Assembly (NCBI GenBank): GCA_021821045.1
Contig: JAKACW010000030.1
Span: 1-52,548 of the forward strand
Direction of reading: 5' to 3'
DNA: 52,548 bases
Source: Pseudomonadota bacterium
GTDB taxonomy: Bacteria > Pseudomonadota > Gammaproteobacteria > JAADHS01
The notes below the pieces were generated by a model, which was not told the DNA's origin, searched no databases, and was given only the letters and a program-made list of their open reading frames with translations. Positions 45,874 to 52,548 of this stretch are shown here, piece after piece (position 1 is the first letter of the stretch; each line of letters opens with the position of its first letter). A program made the position numbers and the translations under genes.

Positions 45874-45879
45874 TATACT
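45874..45879 (+). promoter_or_regulatory. Possible extended -10 promoter of pdxJ
   Basis: TG-TGC-TATACT (45869-45879) sits 36 bases before the pdxJ start. No recognisable -35 box; the upstream TG may compensate. Confidence 0.4.
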
Positions 45880-45914
45880 TTCGCTCCGTTTGACACTCCG
45901 CGGTATTCCCCACA

Positions 45915-46667
45915 ATGAGCAACGCTTCCGTTCCGGCGAATTCGATCCTATTGGGCGTCAACATCGACCACGTGGCGTCACTGCGTCAAGCGCGTCGCAC
46001 GCGCTATCCCGATCCTGCACAGGCGGCCTTTGAGTCGGAGATGGGCGGCGCCGACAGCATCACCATTCATTTGCGGGAGGACCGTCGACACATTCAGGAA
46101 CGCGACGTCGCGGTGCTCAAGGAAACGGTGCAGACCCGCATCAACCTCGAAATGGCCGTCACCGATGAGATGCTGGCCATCGCCGAGCGCTACCGTCCCG
46201 AAGACTGTTGCCTGGTTCCGGAGCGGCGCGAAGAACTCACCACCGAAGGCGGCCTCGACGTGGTCGGCCATGAATCGCGGGTGCGCGATGCCGTCGCGCG
46301 CATGAGCGCGGCGGGCATTCGCAGCTCGTTATTCATCAACGCCGACCGCGCCCAGGTAGATGCGGCGCTTCGTGTCGGCGCGCCGGCCATCGAGATTCAC
46401 ACCGGCCATTATGCCGACGCCGGGTCCAAATCCGAACGCGAGGCCGAATTGGCGCGCATCGTCGACGCGGCGAATTATGGCCATGCAAATGGCTTGAGCG
46501 TGCACGCCGGCCACGGCCTGCATTATTTCAACGTCAGACCGATCGCCGCCATCGCGCCGATTATCGAACTCAACATTGGCCACGCCATCGTGGCCCGCGC
46601 CTTGATCTGCGGTTTGCGCGAAGCGGTGCGCGAGATGAAACGCTTGATGGTGGAAGCGCGGACATAG
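45915..46667 (+). CDS. pdxJ: Pyridoxine 5'-phosphate synthase
   Basis: 250 residues. [23 protein letters not shown] and [16 protein letters not shown] at the N-terminus and [12 protein letters not shown] near the C-terminus hold the phosphate- and substrate-binding residues of the TIM barrel. It makes pyridoxine phosphate from deoxyxylulose phosphate and 3-amino-2-oxopropyl phosphate. Eleven bases separate it from acpS. Confidence 0.97.
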   Translation: MSNASVPANSILLGVNIDHVASLRQARRTRYPDPAQAAFESEMGGADSITIHLREDRRHIQERDVAVLKETVQTRINLEMAVTDEMLAIAERYRPEDCCLVPERREELTTEGGLDVVGHESRVRDAVARMSAAGIRSSLFINADRAQVDAALRVGAPAIEIHTGHYADAGSKSEREAELARIVDAANYGHANGLSVHAGHGLHYFNVRPIAAIAPIIELNIGHAIVARALICGLREAVREMKRLMVEART

Positions 46668-46678
46668 CCGACAACCCC

Positions 46679-47074
46679 ATGATCCTTGGCATCGGCACCG
46701 ACATCGTGAAAGTGGCGCGCATGCAAGCGGCGCTGGACCGTTACGGGGACCGCTTCGCCGCAAGGATTCTCACCGACGTGGAAATGACGGGATTTCGCGC
46801 CTCGGGCAAACCCGCTCACTTTCTCGCCAAGCGCTTCGCCGCCAAGGAGGCGTTCGTCAAAGCGCTCGGCACCGGATTTCGCGACGGTGTGACGCTGAAA
46901 GATCTCAGCGTCACCAACACCGACCATGGTCAACCGCGGTTCGAATTCACCGGGCCGATGCGGCGGCTGACCAATCGCTTTCAGGTCGGCGAGTCGTTTC
47001 TGAGTCTGGCCGATGAGGAGGACTACGCCATTGCCTTCGTGACGCTCCTACGCAAGCTGCCGGAGTCTCCGTAG
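46679..47074 (+). CDS. acpS: Holo-[acyl-carrier-protein] synthase
   Basis: 131 residues. IGTDIVKVARM with the Mg-binding Asp and FLAKRFAAKEAFVKALG with the conserved Glu and Lys. It transfers phosphopantetheine from CoA to ACP. It is the last gene of the host block before the tRNA. Confidence 0.96.
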   Translation: MILGIGTDIVKVARMQAALDRYGDRFAARILTDVEMTGFRASGKPAHFLAKRFAAKEAFVKALGTGFRDGVTLKDLSVTNTDHGQPRFEFTGPMRRLTNRFQVGESFLSLADEEDYAIAFVTLLRKLPESP

Positions 47075-47122
47075 ACGCCCGCGGTTAACGTAGAACGCGT
47101 TGATTTTTCGATCAAACCCCTG

Positions 47123-47151
47123 TTGTTTCCGCTCTTTGCCTGTGCTACTAT
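47123..47151 (+). promoter_or_regulatory. Sigma-70 promoter of tRNA-fMet
   Basis: TTGTTT (47123-47128), a 17-base spacer and TACTAT (47146-47151), followed by a GC-rich discriminator GCGTCCC typical of stringently controlled stable-RNA genes. It places the start point about ten bases before the mature tRNA. Confidence 0.8.
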
Positions 47152-47168
47152 GCGTCCCTCAAATCTGG

Positions 47169-48839
<1,671 letters not shown>

Positions 48840-48843
48840 GGAA

Positions 48844-48993
48844 TCAATCCCCCTTTGGATAACATTCGGCCAACACCACTTCGGCCCGCTCGCGAATATC
48901 GCTTTTGGCCGCGTTGCACATGGCATGACTGGCGAACTCAGCGGAAAACCCGCCGCCCAGCTTGAGCACAACGATTAGGATGTAGGTTTTCAT
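48844..48993 (-). CDS. Small hypothetical protein of the recombinase operon
   Basis: 49 residues, too short for most gene finders. N-terminus MKTYILIVVLKLGG is hydrophobic, followed by a helical, Cys-containing part (FASHAMCNAAKSDIRERAEV). It starts eight bases after the previous stop, where GGAG can serve as its binding site, and ends four bases before the recombinase ATG. Tight packing supports a real gene; function unknown. A recombination directionality factor is conceivable by position only. Confidence 0.55.
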   Translation of the reverse strand: MKTYILIVVLKLGGGFSAEFASHAMCNAAKSDIRERAEVVLAECYPKGD

Positions 48994-49001
48994 TGGCCGG
49001 A

Positions 49002-49313
49002 TCACTCCATCGAGGGTTCGAGCCGAACAACTCGGTCGTAAATAGCCAGGATTCGCTCGGCAAGCTTATTGAGACCCTCTTCATTCTCCCCGTCGATCGT
49101 GCGGGCGATCGCGCCCTCGATATCATGGCCGATTGCTTGGACCTTCGATAGATCGGCCATTAGGTCGGCGAACTCTTGTTGAAGTGACCTTGGGAAGTCG
49201 TCTCTGTTGAGAGTGGTCAGGGTAACTGCAGCGTCCTTGAGGCGGCTTCTCATGTCGCCGGAACCGATCAAGCACGAAACAGCGCCAAAGAACTTTTGCC
49301 ACGGGTAGGACAT
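49002..49313 (-). CDS. Hypothetical helical protein
   Basis: 103 residues, mostly helical and acidic, with SLQQEFADLMADLSKVQ suggesting a coiled coil. It starts directly after the TAA of the preceding gene (TAAATG), with GGAGG before it. No family recognised. Part of the leftward operon ending in the recombinase. Confidence 0.65.
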   Translation of the reverse strand: MSYPWQKFFGAVSCLIGSGDMRSRLKDAAVTLTTLNRDDFPRSLQQEFADLMADLSKVQAIGHDIEGAIARTIDGENEEGLNKLAERILAIYDRVVRLEPSME

Positions 49314-49490
49314 TTACGCCTCCAAAGTGCAATCTTGAATTGCTTCTCGGACCATCCGCCGTGCCATCCATCGAATACGCCAATAGCGAAGCGTGAACAG
49401 CCGTTGAACCCGTTGGTGCAGCGGTCGTCGGCGAAGCGCCGCGGTGTTTATGAGAACTCGAAGCTCGGCGGGTGTTGGCGTGCGGTTCAT
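49314..49490 (-). CDS. Small basic hypothetical protein
   Basis: 58 residues, strongly basic (RRRPLHQRVQRLFTLRYWRI), not an obvious toxin. Its ATG overlaps the TGA of the ribbon-helix-helix gene and its TAA touches the ATG of the next, so it belongs to the same operon. The charge suggests nucleic-acid contact; nothing else can be said. Confidence 0.55.
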   Translation of the reverse strand: MNRTPTPAELRVLINTAALRRRPLHQRVQRLFTLRYWRIRWMARRMVREAIQDCTLEA

Positions 49491-49660
49491 TTGCGGACCT
49501 CCTTGGCCATGCGTCGTTGGTACTTCCTAAGGACAAGATCGATCCCCTCGCGCAAAAACTCTTGCATAGGGCGCCCCGTTGCCTTGCTCAACGCTTCCAG
49601 TGCGTCCTTTTGATCCGGTCGCACGTAGGCGGGCATGGCTATTTGTCGTCCAATTTTCAT
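49487..49660 (-). CDS. Ribbon-helix-helix DNA-binding protein
   Basis: 57 residues. A short beta strand (GRQIAMPAYVR) followed by two helices (PDQKDALEALSKATGR, PMQEFLREGIDLVLRKYQRR) is the RHH pattern of Arc/CopG-type repressors. Its -10 box and a perfect 16-bp palindrome lie directly on its start, so it likely represses its own operon. With ATG 49660 the transcript would have almost no leader; an internal ATG at 49636 is the alternative. Confidence 0.72.
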   Translation of the reverse strand: MKIGRQIAMPAYVRPDQKDALEALSKATGRPMQEFLREGIDLVLRKYQRRMAKEVRK

Positions 49661-49674
49661 ATTAACGTTAATAT
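49659..49674. promoter_or_regulatory. Perfect palindromic operator of the RHH operon
   Basis: ATATTAACGTTAATAT is a perfect 16-bp palindrome that overlaps both the ATG at 49660 and the -10 box. It fits an autoregulatory operator for the RHH protein. Confidence 0.7.
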
Positions 49675-49700
49675 TAGGTTTGAGGCTTAAAAAAAGTCAA
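49671..49700 (-). promoter_or_regulatory. Leftward sigma-70 promoter of the RHH-recombinase operon
   Basis: On the minus strand TTGACT (49695-49700), 18-base spacer, TAATAT (49671-49676). The predicted start is near 49664, only a few bases from ATG 49660. Confidence 0.75.
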
Positions 49701-49731
49701 CCCCTGTCGTGGAGCGAGGAATTTAAGCCCG

Positions 49732-50316
49732 CTACTTCTGCCCAATTTTCTGCATCGACGCCTTGATAAGGCTTTCCGTCATTTGCTCCACTTCCCGCGT
49801 GTCAGGGAGCATCCCCCGCGCCGCCAAGCCCGGATGGCGAACGCTACGCCGAAATACCGGACCGTCTCGGCCGACGAACATCAACGACCCTCCATCGCGG
49901 GCGGAAATGGTGTAAGGCTTGGTGCCGAAATGATGGTAGGGAGCGACCTCGTTGGTCGTGCCCACCGTGACGCTATGGCCGAAGAGGCCCACGCGGTGCG
50001 TGAAGGAGGCGCGCAGTCGGCCGGTGTTCAGCAACGGACTGCCCGGCCGGCTCTTGATGCCCGGCCACGTACCATGCCCGCCGGTTTTGAAATGCTCGTC
50101 GATCCATCTCAACTGTCGCATACCGATGGCGCTCATCATGTTCTTGCTGCCAAGCTCCGCCTTGAGCGCGGCCATCTTCTTTTTCAGGTTGCGATCGTCA
50201 ATGTGGATACGGGGCCTGAGCGCCGCGGCGCCCGCTTGCGCCGCGTTGGACAAGTCATTTGCGCCACCACCGCGCAGCAACGCGCTACCAATTCGAAAAA
50301 ATACGGGAGCTACCAT
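49732..50316 (-). CDS. Phage virion morphogenesis / tail-completion protein
   Basis: 194 residues. The core GTWPGIKSRPGSPLLNTGRLRASFTHRV followed by APYHHFGTKPYTI is the recognisable pattern of Mu gpG / P2 gpS-like and HK97 gp10-like tail-completion proteins (phage virion morphogenesis family). (The motif runs over about residues 79-130.) It helps join head and tail. The ATG overlaps the stop of the preceding gene. Confidence 0.72.
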   Translation of the reverse strand: MVAPVFFRIGSALLRGGGANDLSNAAQAGAAALRPRIHIDDRNLKKKMAALKAELGSKNMMSAIGMRQLRWIDEHFKTGGHGTWPGIKSRPGSPLLNTGRLRASFTHRVGLFGHSVTVGTTNEVAPYHHFGTKPYTISARDGGSLMFVGRDGPVFRRSVRHPGLAARGMLPDTREVEQMTESLIKASMQKIGQK

Positions 50317-50513
50317 GTGTCGACACCTCTCAATGCTGGTTGTGTTGGGATTGGTTCAAATCGGATCACTCGCCCGCGCAACGCATGGGCATGTAACGCG
50401 GCAAGGGTCCGACTGTCGCATTCGGGAGGGATCAGTTTGGCTTGCAACAGATCCCACACTCGTTTTTCAGAGTACCCAGCCAATTGCGCCAATTGCGCCA
50501 CGCTATATTTCAT
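50310..50513 (-). CDS. Small HTH-like phage protein
   Basis: 67 residues from ATG 50513, which overlaps the stop of the Cys-rich protein gene; a longer form from 50597 lies inside that gene. YSVAQLAQLAGYSEKRVWDL has a MerR/excisionase-like helix-turn-helix look. A DNA-binding or portal-associated role cannot be distinguished. Confidence 0.6.
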   Translation of the reverse strand: MKYSVAQLAQLAGYSEKRVWDLLQAKLIPPECDSRTLAALHAHALRGRVIRFEPIPTQPALRGVDTW

Positions 50514-50674
50514 CGCTTCGGCTCTTTCTTGCTTACCGGCCGCAGCGGGTAGAGTGCACAGTTGGTTGACGTGCATCCTTCCACTTGCTGGCGCCAAGTG
50601 CCAAGCCCACTCTTGGGGTCATAGATGCAATCCTTGCACTTGGCATTGATCGCTTTTCGCATTGATAAAGCCAT
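50510..50674 (-). CDS. Small cysteine-rich (zinc-finger-like) phage protein
   Basis: 54 residues. C13, C16, C34 and C39 in MRKAINAKCKDCIYDP ... GTWRQQVEGCTSTNCALYPL form a probable zinc knuckle. Very similar small proteins (start RKAI.AKC..C, GTWRQQ) are common in phages of proteobacteria. GGAG sits nine bases before the ATG; M5 is an alternative start. Confidence 0.7.
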   Translation of the reverse strand: MALSMRKAINAKCKDCIYDPKSGLGTWRQQVEGCTSTNCALYPLRPVSKKEPKR

Positions 50675-50817
50675 TCGTTTTTACTCCAAATAAATGCGCA
50701 CGTAGCGGCGAGGTACCGTGGAGTGCGCCCGCTTGCGCGAAAAGTCGCAAGCCCTACTCGGGTCTCAACTCCCGAGACCCCAAGCCGACGACCGGAGGAG
50801 TCGCCAGCCTGGAATTC
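50675..50817. other. Short gap with nested inverted repeats in the phage cluster
   Basis: No gene is evident. Around 50756-50780 two overlapping inverted repeats occur: CTCGGG/CCCGAG and GGGTCTC/GAGACCC. They could form alternative hairpins; no T-run follows on either strand, so a terminator is doubtful. Confidence 0.4.
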
Positions 50818-51429
50818 TTACCCTTTGGCGATCACCTCTTCAATGCTTGGATCAGCCAGCACATGGGCGACAACCCGTTGCGGCCAATCCCGCGCGGGCG
50901 TCATTGACAAGCCCGGAAACCAGTGGAACCGCACGCCCTCGCGGTCGTCCACGAACACGTCGCGATGATCCCAACCCTCGCGAATCGCCTTGAGCGCCAA
51001 CTTGCGTTGCTCCAAAAGCTCGTCCACGCGCTCCAGAACATTCTCGCGGGAATCGGCTTCACCAAACCACGATGGGTCAGACTGACGCACGGCCAACGCA
51101 AAAAACTTCAGCGGTGAAATGCCCGTCTCACTGCCCGCCGCCTCCAGCCCATAAACCCCAAGGCGCGACCCGTCCTTGGGACAAGACGGAAACCGCCCGT
51201 CTCTGATAACGGACTTGATACGGCCTACGAAGCCCTTTGCGTGCGGCCACTTGTCCAAGCGCGACTCGAGCGCGTCCAGCTCCGCGTCGTCCACTTCCGC
51301 AAGCGCCATCGCATCGCGCAGAAACGCCTTTTTCGATAGCGCGCTGCCGCGAGAGGATTGCAAGCGGGCAAGCTCGCGTTCGAGTTCCAAGGCCTTGAGG
51401 ATGGCTTGGCCGAATGATTTTTTAGCCAC
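50818..51429 (-). CDS. Hypothetical phage protein
   Basis: 203 residues from GTG 51429, preceded by a perfect AGGAGG; this is preferred over a start at 51477. N-terminal half helical (SFGQAILKALELERELARLQ), a short DDAELDALESRLDKW segment, then a mixed domain. No family recognised. Eight bases separate it from the capsid-cement-like gene, so it belongs to the structural cluster. Confidence 0.65.
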   Translation of the reverse strand: MAKKSFGQAILKALELERELARLQSSRGSALSKKAFLRDAMALAEVDDAELDALESRLDKWPHAKGFVGRIKSVIRDGRFPSCPKDGSRLGVYGLEAAGSETGISPLKFFALAVRQSDPSWFGEADSRENVLERVDELLEQRKLALKAIREGWDHRDVFVDDREGVRFHWFPGLSMTPARDWPQRVVAHVLADPSIEEVIAKG

Positions 51430-51437
51430 GGTGCCTC

Positions 51438-51797
51438 CTAGTTGACGAAGGGCGAGAACAACAGGCACCGCACCCAATTACCATCCGCCGCCGCCGTCTC
51501 CAACACGCGACCGTAGATGACCTCACCAGACCCCGCGGCGATCGCTCGGCCCGATCCATTGCAGGTGAACAAAGTGTCCGCCGCGATTGCCGCACCCACG
51601 GTGACGAACGACTTCCCGCCGTATGCGACCGTCACCGCTTCGCCTGATCGGCTTACAGTCTGAATCACACCCGCGCCTTGATCCGTGGCGGCGTAGGATG
51701 AAATGTTCACGTAGCCCGCAGCGCTCCAGCGTGCAAGGTGAAATTGGCAGGCGGTCAAGTCGGTTGCCGCCAATGCTGAAAACGTTTTTTGCGTCAT
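51438..51797 (-). CDS. Capsid cement/decoration-like protein (DUF2190-like)
   Basis: 119 residues, small beta-rich protein with the repeated G/A/V pattern and ISSYAATDQGAGVIQ, SGEAVTVAYGG and GRVLETAAADGNWVRCLLF, reminiscent of DUF2190/Gp24-type capsid cement proteins that stabilise expanded heads. Its presence implies a capsid, but no major capsid gene is in view. Confidence 0.62.
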   Translation of the reverse strand: MTQKTFSALAATDLTACQFHLARWSAAGYVNISSYAATDQGAGVIQTVSRSGEAVTVAYGGKSFVTVGAAIAADTLFTCNGSGRAIAAGSGEVIYGRVLETAAADGNWVRCLLFSPFVN

Positions 51798-51809
51798 GGG
51801 AATCTCCGG

Positions 51810-52007
51810 TTATTTGGAAAGGGCGTATTGTTTCTTCAGCTCGGGATCGAGTCGGAACACGGCTTCAATCGCCTCTTTGTAGGTGCAGCGTTTGTCGTTC
51901 TGGTACGCCTGCGCCTTACGATGCACGTCCTCTTGAACGTCCGCGAATTTGCGAACGGTGCCGCGTAGTTCGCTGGTGTGTCGGTAGAGCATGTTTTCTG
52001 TAGTCAT
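51810..52007 (-). CDS. Small hypothetical phage protein
   Basis: 65 residues, helical and charged, with HRKAQAYQNDKRCTYKEAIEAV. The middle recalls the short repeats found at the ends of phage head proteases and scaffolds, but this is not a firm assignment. It lies between terminase and the cement-like gene, ten bases or so from each. Confidence 0.55.
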   Translation of the reverse strand: MTTENMLYRHTSELRGTVRKFADVQEDVHRKAQAYQNDKRCTYKEAIEAVFRLDPELKKQYALSK

Positions 52008-52017
52008 GTGTTACCTC

Positions 52018-52548
52018 TCAGTTGAGTGAAAAAAAGGGGTTGCCGTCGTTGGGGTTGGTGGCCGTGTAATAGTCGCCGGTCACGCATTCCTTCTCGTCCA
52101 AATCAATCTGCACGCGCCCGCGCGCAAGGACCAGTACACCGCACACCGCATTGGCCACATCGTCATGTCCGCCCGGCGGATGGTCCACGGTGTCCTTACC
52201 GCTCTTGCTTGTCCGTCTCTCAAGTCGGCGCAATTCGTTCAGCAAGGTCTTGTGATCGAGAACGCGGCATTTGCCCGTAGCGAACATGGGTTCTGCCTCC
52301 AAATAGATTTCGCTTTTTGATCGCTCGCTATGAACGTACTGGATGCCCGCTTTCTGGAACGCTTCGACGACCCACTGGCCCGCGTATCGGTCGCCCACTA
52401 CCTGGGTGATGCCATATCTCTGCATCAAGATCGAGAATTCAGCGACCACGCCGTCAGGGGAGAAGGGCGGCTTGCGAGCACGCACAAGATCGAGATGGGC
52501 AACACCTTTTTCGTTGTGGCCAATCGCCAGGGTGAACGAATCCTTGCC
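52018..52548 (-). CDS. Phage terminase large subunit, nuclease domain (partial)
   Basis: The C-terminal 176 residues are visible; the frame continues past the right edge. GKDSFTLAIGH, VVGDRYAGQWVVEAF, EAEPMFATGKCRVLDHKTL and HPPGGHDDVANAV contain the acidic residues of the RNase H-like nuclease of TerL. It cuts concatemeric DNA during packaging. The ATPase half is not in view. Confidence 0.85.
   Translation of the reverse strand, partial: GKDSFTLAIGHNEKGVAHLDLVRARKPPFSPDGVVAEFSILMQRYGITQVVGDRYAGQWVVEAFQKAGIQYVHSERSKSEIYLEAEPMFATGKCRVLDHKTLLNELRRLERRTSKSGKDTVDHPPGGHDDVANAVCGVLVLARGRVQIDLDEKECVTGDYYTATNPNDGNPFFSLN

Noticed and set aside
49314-49660. Toxin-antitoxin pair (RHH plus basic protein)
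   Set aside because: The RHH gene suits an antitoxin, but the 58-residue partner does not resemble ParE, RelE or other known toxins, and the operon continues into the recombinase.

Overview
The window is one contiguous piece of a GC-rich gammaproteobacterial chromosome. Two conserved gene orders point this way. The first is nadB, rpoE(algU), rseA(mucA), rseB(mucB), rseC(mucC), mucD, lepA, lepB, DUF4845, rnc, era, recO, pdxJ, acpS, the layout familiar from Pseudomonas. The second is an RpfE-like gene, recJ, prfB, lysS, as in the Xanthomonas rpf neighbourhood. Intergenic gaps are filled with REP-like palindromes whose arms begin GTGGGAGCGG, a type common in Pseudomonas and Xanthomonadales. The genus cannot be fixed from the sequence alone.

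Layout. 1-2.6 kb: an Aas-type acyltransferase (3' part outside the window) and a cyclic-nucleotide-gated patatin phospholipase. 2.8-14.5 kb: an envelope and lipid block containing a ThiF/E1-like protein, a LolA-like periplasmic protein, an RND/MMPL exporter, a condensation-fold acyltransferase (HHSCADG), an outer-membrane beta-barrel, a membrane-anchored beta-propeller/cupredoxin fusion and a second MMPL exporter. I infer that this block makes and moves a lipid from the inner to the outer membrane. 14.7-16.5 kb: nadA and nrtR with a palindromic operator. 16.6-20.7 kb: a TudS-like DUF523 protein, a Sel1-repeat protein, the copper-delivery pair PCuAC/SCO1 and an RpfE-like protein. 20.8-25.6 kb: recJ, prfB with its programmed +1 frameshift, and lysS. 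25.9-27.6 kb: a secreted PKD/dihaem cytochrome c protein with a GlyGly-CTERM-like tail. 27.9-33.9 kb: an HDOD protein, ygfZ, and sdhCDAB-sdhE-ygfX with stop/start overlaps at most junctions. 33.9-47.1 kb: nadB, the sigma-E operon with its own sigma-E-type promoter, lepA-lepB-DUF4845-rnc-era-recO, pdxJ and acpS. 47.17 kb: an initiator tRNA-fMet.

From the 3' end of that tRNA to the right edge lies an integrative element or prophage, and no REP elements were seen in it. A large serine recombinase reads into the tRNA on the opposite strand and takes its last codons and stop from it. Upstream of it is a tight leftward operon of four tiny genes headed by a ribbon-helix-helix protein with a palindromic operator over its promoter. 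Then come phage genes: a tail-completion protein, an HTH protein, a zinc-finger-like protein, an unknown, a capsid-cement-like protein, an unknown and the C-terminal part of a large terminase. No portal, protease or major capsid gene lies between the terminase and the recombinase.

The least explained items are the lipid-export block, the fMet-targeted element with its reduced phage gene set, and a long three-hairpin form of the REP element found at three separate loci with the same spacing.
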